Source of the DNA: VRUE01 sp963704505
GTDB taxonomy: Bacteria > Actinomycetota > Thermoleophilia > Solirubrobacterales > 70-9
Length of the DNA: 64,000 bases
NCBI GenBank assembly: GCA_963704505.1
Contig: OY969912.1
Span: 2,914,001-2,978,000 of the forward strand
Direction of reading: 5' to 3'
Shown: positions 16,118-22,712 of the stretch, piece by piece
Position numbering within the stretch: the stretch's first letter is position 1
Layout of the letters: each line of letters begins with the position of its first letter
The notes under the pieces: generated by a model
Databases searched by the model: none
What the model was told of the DNA's origin: nothing
Seen by the model: only the letters and a program-made list of their open reading frames with translations
Position numbers and translations under genes: made by a program

Positions 16118-17116
16118 TTACAGCAACATGGTCCAGGCAGCCGCCAAGCCGCGGAACGGGGCGTAGGGAGCGTAGAACTCCTCGACCTCCTCGACCGTCG
16201 CGCGACGGCCGAGCGACGCCAGGCGCCCCACCTGCTTGATGTATTTGAGGTCGCCGGCGGGCAGCGAGTCGGCTTCTCCTCGTCCGTAGAGCCCGAGGCA
16301 CTGAACGGTCCAGGGGCCGATCTCGGGGATCGCGAGCAGGCGCCTGTCGCCGTCGGGCCGATCGAGCACGACCCGGCCTGCGGCGACCTGGCGGGCCGCG
16401 GCGGCGAGCGCGATCGACCGTTTCGGCGAGAGCCCGAGCTGCTCGATTTCAGCCGGCGCCCGGCCGCAGATCAGCTCCGCCGGCGGGACGTCGCGGAGAT
16501 CGCCGCGACGAGCGCCCCAGCGGCCGACGATGCGGCGCTCGATCAGCGCCGCCCTGCCGCTTTCGATCAGCTGCTCGCAGACGGCCCAGGCGAAGGCCTC
16601 CCAGGCCCAGGGCCTGCGCAGTGGCCGCCGGTGGGGCCAGCGCCGCAGCAGCGGCCCGAGCAGCGGGTCGCGCCGGAACCGTCGGAAGAAGGGGCCGAGG
16701 TCGTCGTCGACGCCGAGCGCGAACCTCATCCGCCGGGAGGCGAGCGCCAGCTCCTCGGGGCCGGCGGGCCGAAGCTCGACGCCGCCCGGTGCGGGCATCT
16801 TGACCGTGGCCGGGTCGACCGCCTCCGCCCGCACCGAGACCCGGCGGCGGTCGGGGTGCCAGGCGCGGACGAGGACCGGGGAATCGCCGACCCGCAGCAG
16901 GCGCGAAGCGACCCCCGCCCTGATCGTCATCACGCGGTCGGCGCCGCCGAAGCCAGGCAGCCGATAGGGCGAGGGCGGCGTCAGGTCGAGGTGCAGCGGC
17001 GCCGGGCCGGGCGCCGGCCGCTCAGCGACCGAGGAGGTGGACGTCGACAAGGAAGGAACGGCTGGCAACGACGTTGTTGGGGCGGTCGCGGCGCCTGCCG
17101 GTGCGGCGGGAGACAC
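16118..17116 (-). CDS. AlkA-like DNA glycosylase (HhH-GPD)
   Basis: The C-terminal ~230 residues form a helix-hairpin-helix base-excision glycosylase. LLAIPEIGPWTVQCLGLYG is the HhH motif and SLPAGDLKY carries the catalytic aspartate position, as in AlkA (3-methyladenine glycosylase II). The start is not clear. The longest frame begins at GTG 17116 and overlaps the upstream small gene by 95 nt. A TTG at 17050 would remove most of this, and ATG 16930 would cut into the N-terminal domain (PLHLDLTPPSPYRLPGF looks like family sequence). It probably removes alkylated purines from DNA. Confidence 0.8.
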   Translation of the reverse strand: MSPAAPAGAATAPTTSLPAVPSLSTSTSSVAERPAPGPAPLHLDLTPPSPYRLPGFGGADRVMTIRAGVASRLLRVGDSPVLVRAWHPDRRRVSVRAEAVDPATVKMPAPGGVELRPAGPEELALASRRMRFALGVDDDLGPFFRRFRRDPLLGPLLRRWPHRRPLRRPWAWEAFAWAVCEQLIESGRAALIERRIVGRWGARRGDLRDVPPAELICGRAPAEIEQLGLSPKRSIALAAAARQVAAGRVVLDRPDGDRRLLAIPEIGPWTVQCLGLYGRGEADSLPAGDLKYIKQVGRLASLGRRATVEEVEEFYAPYAPFRGLAAAWTMLL

Positions 17117-17342
17117 GGCCCTTGCCGCCGACCGCTCCGCCGACGACTCGCACGGCGGCGACGGTCACGGCACCGGCGAGCGCTCCACCGGCGGCGGCCA
17201 GCGCCGCGGTCCGGACCTCGCCGCGCAGGACCGGAAGCCCGGTCTCCTCGCGTCGGTCGAGCACCCTGGTCGGCTGCGCCGAAGCGCCCTCGGCGTCCTC
17301 CTCGGCGAGCACCTCTGCGTCTACATCGAACTTCTCACTCAC
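17022..17342 (-). CDS. Hypothetical protein with one hydrophobic segment
   Basis: About 106 residues from GTG 17340-17342 (VSEKFDVDAEVLAEED...). An acidic N-terminus is followed by a hydrophobic Ala/Val/Gly stretch (TAALAAAGGALAGAVTVAAV) and a basic C-terminus (RVSRRTGRRRDRP), suggesting a single membrane segment or a nucleic-acid-binding tail. Its 3' end overlaps the probable N-terminus of the glycosylase gene. I do not recognise the family, and it may be a chance frame. Confidence 0.5.
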   Translation of the reverse strand: MSEKFDVDAEVLAEEDAEGASAQPTRVLDRREETGLPVLRGEVRTAALAAAGGALAGAVTVAAVRVVGGAVGGKGRVSRRTGRRRDRPNNVVASRSFLVDVHLLGR

Positions 17343-17420
17343 CGTTTCGACTCTAGCGAGGGCATGCGTCGGCACCGGGGGCGGCGCGCGTAAAGCCCGG
17401 AACGTGCGGGCAAACGAGGC

Positions 17421-18557
17421 CTACAGGGCGCGCTCGAACAGGCGGTAGCGCTTGACGATGCGGCCGCCCATCCCTTCCATCGCCCGGTTCATCGGGCCGT
17501 TGGTCTCGAGGATCCAGCCCATCTCACCGCCTTCGATCGTGCCCGGGAGCGCCGCCGTCTCGAGGTGCTTCAGGTAGAGGCCCGCGGCGACGCCCGTGTG
17601 CCGGTAGTCGTGCTTGACGCCGAGGGCGAAGACCCGAAGCTGGTCGACCTTGCGACGGCCGAGCAGAAATCGCAGCCAGCCGAAGGGCAGCAGGCGGCCG
17701 TTCATCCCGGCCAACACCTGGTTGATGTCGGGAAGGGTGAGCGCGGCGCCGATCACCTCGCCGTCCTTTTCGGCCATGTAGGCCCAGTCCTCGTCGATCA
17801 CCTGCTTCAGGTTCTTGGCCTGGAACTCGACCTCGGCGTCGGTAATCGGGACGAATCCCCAGTTGTCGCCCCAGGCCTCGTTGTAGACGTCGGAGAAGCG
17901 CCGGACCTCGGCGGCCATCTCGCGCTTTCGCATGTTGCGAATCACGATGCCTTCGTCGTTGAGGGCTTTTTCGGCCGCGGCGTGGATCTTCGGGTCGAAG
18001 CGGACGCCGTCTTTGAGGTCGCCGAACTGCAGCTCCCACATCAGCACGTCCATCGCCTTCTCGAAGCCGCGCCCTTCGATCAGCCCCTGGTAGTAGGGCG
18101 GGTGCCAGGGCTCGAGGATCATCGGCCGCCGCTCGAAGCCCTCGATCAGGACGCCGATCTCGTCGTTCGTGGTGAAGTCCATCGGGCCGAGCAGGCGCTT
18201 GCGGCCCTTGCCCCGGGCCCACTCGGCAGCGGCCTCGAGCAGCGCGGTCGCGACCTCGGGGTCGTCGGCGCTCTCGAAGAAGCCGAACATCGCGTCGGAG
18301 CCGCCCTGGAACTCGTCCCAGCGGGAGTCGACCTGGACCGAAATCCGCCCGACCGGGCGTCCCTCGCGCTCGGCCAGGAGGAACTCCGCCTCGGCATGTT
18401 CGAAGTACGGGTTCTTGCCTTGGTCGAGGAACTCCATCCGCTCGAACACCAGGGGGGCCACCCACTGCTCGCTGTCGCGGTGCAGGCCGAAGGGCACCTT
18501 GACGAAGCGCTTCAGGTCGCGCCTCGACTCGACAGGGCGGATGGAGACGTCGGGCAT
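17421..18557 (-). CDS. GNAT-fold N-acyltransferase, YghO-like
   Basis: A 378-residue protein with two GNAT-like halves. The acetyl/acyl-CoA-binding pattern is visible in the C-terminal half (RVFALGVKHDYRHTGVAAGLYL, near residue 310). It resembles the large YghO-type N-acyltransferases rather than small GNATs. It is divergent from an alpha-oxoamine synthase with only 26 bp between the start codons. Large proteins of this kind have been linked, as I recall, to N-acylation of sphinganine-like bases in bacteria; that link is inference from family and neighbour, not from a catalytic motif I can read. Confidence 0.75.
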   Translation of the reverse strand: MPDVSIRPVESRRDLKRFVKVPFGLHRDSEQWVAPLVFERMEFLDQGKNPYFEHAEAEFLLAEREGRPVGRISVQVDSRWDEFQGGSDAMFGFFESADDPEVATALLEAAAEWARGKGRKRLLGPMDFTTNDEIGVLIEGFERRPMILEPWHPPYYQGLIEGRGFEKAMDVLMWELQFGDLKDGVRFDPKIHAAAEKALNDEGIVIRNMRKREMAAEVRRFSDVYNEAWGDNWGFVPITDAEVEFQAKNLKQVIDEDWAYMAEKDGEVIGAALTLPDINQVLAGMNGRLLPFGWLRFLLGRRKVDQLRVFALGVKHDYRHTGVAAGLYLKHLETAALPGTIEGGEMGWILETNGPMNRAMEGMGGRIVKRYRLFERAL

Positions 18558-18570
18558 CGCGGCCTGAACC

Positions 18571-18576
18571 TACACT
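18571..18576 (+). promoter_or_regulatory. -10 box of leaderless oxoamine synthase gene
   Basis: TACACT lies 7 nt before ATG 18584, in the 26-bp gap between divergent genes. Confidence 0.45.
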
Positions 18577-18583
18577 TCTCCGG

Positions 18584-19843
18584 ATGAGCGAAACGACCAA
18601 GGCCCCGGTCGACGTCTTCGAGAAGGCCCGCAACCACGACCGCCTCGAGCAGCTCGAAGCCGCGAAGCAGAACGACCTCCTCCCCTACTTCCGCATCCTC
18701 ACCTCCCAGGCCGGGCCGGTGGTCGAGATGGAGGGGCGCGAGACGATCATGCTCGGCTCCAACAACTACCTCGGGCTGACCGGCGACGAGACCGTCAAGC
18801 AGGGGGCCCGCGACGCGCTCGAGACCTACGGGACGGGAGTCACCGGGTCGCGGCTGCTGAACGGGACCACGCCGCTGCACGTCGCTCTCGAGCAGGAGCT
18901 GGCGCAGTGGATGGGAACCGAGGAGGCGATCGTCTACACCACCGGTTACCAGGCGAACGTCGGCTGTCTGGGGACGATCCTCGGCCCCGGCGACACGGTG
19001 ATCTGCGATTCCGGCGACCACGCCTCGATCCTCGACGGCTGCCGGCTCGCCGGCGCCAAGCTGCGCCCCTTCCGGCACAACCGGATGGACAAGCTGGAGA
19101 AGATGCTCCAGCGGGCAGGCGAGGACGGGGGCGGCGTGCTCGTCGTCGTCGACGGGGTCTTCTCGATGGAGGGGGACGTCTGCGACCTGCCCCACATCGT
19201 CGAGCTCTGCAAGGCGCACGGTGCCCGCCTGATGGTCGACGAGGCCCACGGCGCCGGGGTGCTCGGCGCCCGCGGCGCCGGCGCCGCCGAGCTCTTCGGC
19301 CTTGAGAGCGAGGTCGACCTGAGGATGGGGACGTTCTCCAAGAGCCTCGCCTCCTGCGGGGGGTTCATCGCCGGCCCGGCTGACGTGATCGAGTACCTGC
19401 GGATCGCGTCGCGCTCCTTTGTCTTCAGCGCCTCGGCGGTGCCCGCCGCGGTCGGCGCGGCGCTCGCCGCGCTGCGGGTGATCCGCTCCGACGGCCCGCG
19501 CCTCTTCGCCGAGCTGCTCGGCAACGCCGAATACCTGCGCGAGGGACTACGCGACCTGGGGCTGCAGGTGATCGAGCCGGGGACGCTTGCCGACGGCAGC
19601 GTCGCGACGACACCGGTGGTCCCGGTCGTCGTCGGCGACGACTGGCAGGCCGTCCTGCTCTGGAAGGCGCTCTTCGACGCCGGCGTCTACACCAATGTCG
19701 CGATTCACCCGGCGGTGCCGCCGTCGGGTGCTCTGCTGCGGACCAGCCTGATGGCGACCCACGAGCGCGAGCACCTCGATCGGGCCCTCGAGACGATCGG
19801 CCGAGTCGCCGCCGGCTTCCCCGACCTACCCAGGTCGGGGTAG
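18584..19843 (+). CDS. Alpha-oxoamine synthase (KBL/SPT family), PLP-dependent
   Basis: A 419-residue fold-type-I PLP enzyme. SNNYLGLTGDETVKQGA, GTGVTGSRLLNGTTPLH, VDEAHGAGVLG and the PLP lysine in GTFSKSLASCGGF (about residue 250) define the family, which condenses an amino acid with an acyl-CoA and loses CO2: glycine C-acetyltransferase, 5-aminolevulinate synthase, BioF or serine palmitoyltransferase. The partner GNAT gene, the absence of biotin or threonine genes nearby and the N-terminal extension make a sphingoid-base-type synthase an attractive but unproven guess. It appears leaderless. Confidence 0.88.
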   Translation: MSETTKAPVDVFEKARNHDRLEQLEAAKQNDLLPYFRILTSQAGPVVEMEGRETIMLGSNNYLGLTGDETVKQGARDALETYGTGVTGSRLLNGTTPLHVALEQELAQWMGTEEAIVYTTGYQANVGCLGTILGPGDTVICDSGDHASILDGCRLAGAKLRPFRHNRMDKLEKMLQRAGEDGGGVLVVVDGVFSMEGDVCDLPHIVELCKAHGARLMVDEAHGAGVLGARGAGAAELFGLESEVDLRMGTFSKSLASCGGFIAGPADVIEYLRIASRSFVFSASAVPAAVGAALAALRVIRSDGPRLFAELLGNAEYLREGLRDLGLQVIEPGTLADGSVATTPVVPVVVGDDWQAVLLWKALFDAGVYTNVAIHPAVPPSGALLRTSLMATHEREHLDRALETIGRVAAGFPDLPRSG

Positions 19844-19933
19844 TTTCGCGCCCGGCGGGATCGGGAAAGATTCGAGCCGCCCCGAAAATGATGCTCTTAG
19901 CGGATGACCTGGGGGCGATCTGTCGGGCTCGGG

Positions 19934-19963
19934 TTGACGCCCGCCGGACATGCGCAATACGTT
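19934..19963 (+). promoter_or_regulatory. Candidate sigma-70 promoter of mIHF gene
   Basis: TTGACG (19934-19939) and TACGTT (19958-19963) with 18-bp spacing lie ~130 nt before the start of the integration host factor gene, which would give a leader of about 125 nt. Nothing else is evident in the 252-bp gap 19844-20095. Confidence 0.4.
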
Positions 19964-20095
19964 CCTCCCTCGCCGACAGCGACCCGGGGCAGGGAAGCGG
20001 TCGGCGGACAACCTGACTGATCTGGGGAGCGCGGCAAAGGGTCGCAGCCCAGATCACTACAACCAGTCAAAGAACCTTCAGAGGGAGGACCACCA

Positions 20096-20470
20096 GTGGA
20101 AGCTGTTTCGATAGCCCCTGCAACGACCGGCGCTTCGTCGGCCCTGGACGCTCCGCAGCACATGCAGGCGTTGGAGCGCGCCAACCGGGTGCGGCTCGCC
20201 CGAGCCGAGTTGAAGCGCTCGATCGCAAGGGGGGATGTCGAAGCCTCGAGTGTGGTCCGCGAGTGCCCCTGGGAGACGGAGAGCATGACCCTCGCCGAGC
20301 TGCTGACCAGCCAGCGCCGCTGGGGCCGGACCCGGGCCCGCAAGTTCCTCGTCGCCGTGTCCCTGAGCGAGAACAAGCGCCTTGGGACGCTGACCGAGAG
20401 GCAGCGTGCCTTGCTCTCCTCCGCCCTCGCCGAAAAGGGCGCGACCGACCCGGAAGCCGTCCTCGTCTAG
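20096..20470 (+). CDS. mihF: Integration host factor, actinobacterial type (mIHF)
   Basis: A 124-residue basic protein with the pattern of actinobacterial IHF: an N-terminal helix ALERANRVRLARAELKRSIARGDV, a helix-two-turn-helix region (LAELLTSQRRWGRTRARKFLVAVSL) and the end signature RLGTLTERQRALLSSAL. The usual protein is ~105 residues; this one has a longer N-terminus (about 23 residues). It binds and bends DNA and is a nucleoid protein. GTG 20096 is preceded by GAGGGAGGA. In many actinobacteria mihF is next to gmk, but not here. Confidence 0.82.
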   Translation: MEAVSIAPATTGASSALDAPQHMQALERANRVRLARAELKRSIARGDVEASSVVRECPWETESMTLAELLTSQRRWGRTRARKFLVAVSLSENKRLGTLTERQRALLSSALAEKGATDPEAVLV

Positions 20471-20862
20471 AGGCGGCGCCGGCCGACCTTGAAGGAGAGT
20501 CCGCCTGAGGCGCGTTGGAAGACGCGCCTCAGGCCGAGGAACGTGGCCAGGAAGGCGACGACGCCGACCCCGAGGGCGACCGCGAGGATCACCCCGGCCG
20601 CGTAGAAGAGCCCGGCCACCACGAGCACGAAAACCGCTCCGGCGAGCAGCGTGGTGTGAGAGCGGTAGCCGGCGAGATGCTCGCGGATCGCGACCTCCAT
20701 CCCGCCCAGCCCGGCGAGGACGACTCCGACCCCGAGGGCGGTCGGAGAGGCGCTGACGATGCCGACCACGAGGACGACGATCCCGGCGAGGATCGTCAGC
20801 TCGGCAAGGGGAAACGACCCCCACGGCGCGGGGGGCAGATCGTCGCCGGGTGTCGGCTTCAT
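20467..20862 (-). CDS. Integral membrane protein, unknown function
   Basis: A 131-residue protein from ATG 20862 with four hydrophobic segments (about residues 17-35, 38-52, 66-86 and 88-105) and a basic C-terminal tail (LRRVFQRASGGLSFKVGRRRL). Its ATG overlaps the stop of the upstream gene (20859-20861), so both are coupled. It ends on the same CTAG as the convergent mIHF gene. I do not recognise the family. Confidence 0.65.
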   Translation of the reverse strand: MKPTPGDDLPPAPWGSFPLAELTILAGIVVLVVGIVSASPTALGVGVVLAGLGGMEVAIREHLAGYRSHTTLLAGAVFVLVVAGLFYAAGVILAVALGVGVVAFLATFLGLRRVFQRASGGLSFKVGRRRL

Positions 20863-21329
20863 AAGGGGCAGCCGGAGGAGATCTTCACCCGCCACCAGCC
20901 CATCAACATCCCGAGCAGGCCGAAGCGCGGGCGCGAGTGCCACTGGCCGCAGCCGGGCTCGCCGACGTCGGCGCGTGAAATCCGCATCCACCTGAATTCC
21001 TCTGGGCGGTCCAGCATCCGCTCGAGCACGTCGCGGTTGGAGGTCTCGAGCTCCTCGCGCTCGACCAGCGCGACGCGGGCGTCGGCGACGCGTTCAGCCA
21101 GCTCGTCCCTGATCCGCTCCAGCTCGCCGAGGCCCAGGGCGCGGGGCGCCGTGTGCGAAGGAGCGGCGACGCCGGTCTCGATCGCGACCCGGGGAAAGCC
21201 CTCGGCGCGGAGGTGGGAGAGCTGAAGTTCGAGGCGCCCGATCTGCCGGCGCAGCTCGGCTCGCGCAGGTCTCTCGTCGCCCTTGGTCTCGAGCAGTTGA
21301 GAATCGGCTCTGACGAGCAGCTGCGCCAT
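20859..21329 (-). CDS. Coiled-coil protein with Trp/Cys-rich C-terminus, unknown
   Basis: A 156-residue protein. Residues ~15-45 and 70-110 are charged and heptad-like (ELRRQIGRLELQLSHL; IRDELAERVADARVALVEREELE), suggesting coiled coils. The last 40 residues change character and contain two cysteines and several tryptophans (GCGQWHSRPRFGLLGMLMGWW, SSGCPL), which looks like a separate conserved tail. It is translationally coupled to the membrane protein at 20467-20862, a likely partner. No family recognised. Confidence 0.6.
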   Translation of the reverse strand: MAQLLVRADSQLLETKGDERPARAELRRQIGRLELQLSHLRAEGFPRVAIETGVAAPSHTAPRALGLGELERIRDELAERVADARVALVEREELETSNRDVLERMLDRPEEFRWMRISRADVGEPGCGQWHSRPRFGLLGMLMGWWRVKISSGCPL

Positions 21330-21382
21330 ATACCCACTGCGAGTCTAGATCACCCCGGGGGGGCCGGAACGTGTGGAGGCGG

Positions 21383-22054
21383 TTAAGCCCCGATCGTCGC
21401 CGCGGCCATCCAGAGCGCCTCGTCGACCGAGATCTGCGGCACGCCGTTGACCTGGACCGCGGCGATGCTGACCCGCCGCGTGTCGCGATCGACCGCGGCG
21501 CCGCCCTCGGCGCCGAAGATCGGCGTGAGAGGGCCGCGCTCGTCGGCGATAACCAGCGTCCCCGCTTCGAGCTCCCCCTCCTCGTCGCGCAGGGTCTCGC
21601 CGGGCGCCGAGTCATATACGCAGAGCCGCCCCTCGATCCGATCGGCGTCGAAGGCGCGCAGCGCTACGCCGGTCTCGACCGTCGCGATCGTCAGCGCGTC
21701 GGCGGGCAGGCCGGCGCTGAGAAAGCCGCCTTCCTTCAGCCGGTCGAGGGCGAGCTGCTCGACCGGAGTCGGCGTGCGATCCGGGTCGAGGCCGATGTGG
21801 CGGAAGAAGACCCTGTAGGCCCAGGGGATCGGCCGTTCGCGCAGGTGGATCGCGTGGGCCCCGTAGAAGCGGTCGGACAGCGCGCGAAGGCGGCGGCGGA
21901 CCGGGTCGGGACTGCGGCCGGGGCTGCAGTCGACGCCGACCCAGGCGATCCCGAGGCCGGGGAACTCGGCCGCGACATGGGGAGCGACCCAGCCCTGCTC
22001 GGGTGCCGGCTCCCAGGCCGGCCCGGAGGGGTCGAGCGCGCCGGCACCCGCCAT
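21383..22054 (-). CDS. Stand-alone B3/B4 tRNA-binding domain protein
   Basis: A 223-residue protein matching the B3/B4 fold found inside the beta subunit of phenylalanyl-tRNA synthetase, seen alone in COG3382 proteins. Diagnostic parts are the SDRFYGAHAIHLRERPIPWAYRVFFRHIGLDPDRTPTPVEQL region and the GTLVIADERGPLTPIFG strand. Stand-alone versions are thought to edit mischarged tRNA or bind amino acids; the function here is unproven. It starts 1 nt after the stop of the thioredoxin-fold gene and is the last gene of the lipid-transport operon, which is an odd place for it. Confidence 0.75.
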   Translation of the reverse strand: MAGAGALDPSGPAWEPAPEQGWVAPHVAAEFPGLGIAWVGVDCSPGRSPDPVRRRLRALSDRFYGAHAIHLRERPIPWAYRVFFRHIGLDPDRTPTPVEQLALDRLKEGGFLSAGLPADALTIATVETGVALRAFDADRIEGRLCVYDSAPGETLRDEEGELEAGTLVIADERGPLTPIFGAEGGAAVDRDTRRVSIAAVQVNGVPQISVDEALWMAAATIGA

Positions 22055-22055
22055 C

Positions 22056-22712
22056 TCAGGACCCGCCTTCCGCCCTGCGGGTGGCGCCGAGCAGGCCGTC
22101 GAGGTGGCTGCTCAGCTGCGCGGCGCTGAGCTCGCCGATGGTGGCGCTGTGCAGGGTGCCGCCGGGGAAGACGTAAGCGAAGGTCGGGCAGCCGCCGACC
22201 CGGTAGAGGCTGGCGACGGCCCCGTCGCGGTCGTACCCGACCGGCATTCGCCAACCGCGTTCGCGGACCAGGTCGCGCACCGTGTCGCGATCGTCCCGCA
22301 CGTCGAGCGAGAGAAAGTCCACACGCCCACGGTAGCGCGCGTACACCCGGTTGACCACGTCCTGCTGTTCGGCGCAGCCGTCGCCTTTTGTGAACCAGAA
22401 CGAGAGCAGCGACGGCCGGTCGAAGAGGTCGCAGACCCGCACCGCGCCCTGCGTCTTTATCCGGCAGGCGGGGGTGCGCCGGTCACCGGCGGGGCAGGGC
22501 AGCTGAGAGGTTTCGCAATCGTCCTGGGCGACGTTGGCGTCACCTTCGAGCTGGCTGGTAGCCAGCGGGACCGCGAACTCCGGCAGGGGCCAGTGGCGTG
22601 GCTGGCGGTCGAGGCCCAAGGTCCCGCCCCCTCCCCCGGTCGCGTTCAGCACCGCGATCACGATGACGACGGCGAAGATCAGGCCGACCGCGATCGAGTA
22701 GCGGTCCCTCAC
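22056..22712 (-). CDS. Membrane-anchored thioredoxin-fold protein lacking CXXC
   Basis: A 218-residue protein with one N-terminal membrane anchor (about residues 7-23) and an extracytoplasmic thioredoxin/TlpA-like domain. LLSFWFTKGDGCAEQQDVVNRVYARY occupies the place of the WCxxC helix but has a single cysteine, and GGCPTFAYVFPGG has the cis-proline loop. Four further cysteines lie in the segment between anchor and domain (DDCETSQLPCPAGDRRTPAC). Lacking CXXC, it is unlikely to be an ordinary disulfide reductase. It overlaps the RND gene stop by 4 nt. Confidence 0.7.
   Translation of the reverse strand: MRDRYSIAVGLIFAVVIVIAVLNATGGGGGTLGLDRQPRHWPLPEFAVPLATSQLEGDANVAQDDCETSQLPCPAGDRRTPACRIKTQGAVRVCDLFDRPSLLSFWFTKGDGCAEQQDVVNRVYARYRGRVDFLSLDVRDDRDTVRDLVRERGWRMPVGYDRDGAVASLYRVGGCPTFAYVFPGGTLHSATIGELSAAQLSSHLDGLLGATRRAEGGS

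Noticed and set aside
13877..17356. Very long open frame opposite the GGDEF-EAL and glycosylase genes (1159 codons)
   Set aside because: In GC-rich DNA the frame opposite a real gene often stays open. The translation is Arg/Gly/Asp-rich with no conserved motif.
19844..20095. Possible small RNA or extra gene in the 252-bp gap before mIHF
   Set aside because: Only a promoter-like pair was found; no strong hairpin with U-run and no plausible short frame.
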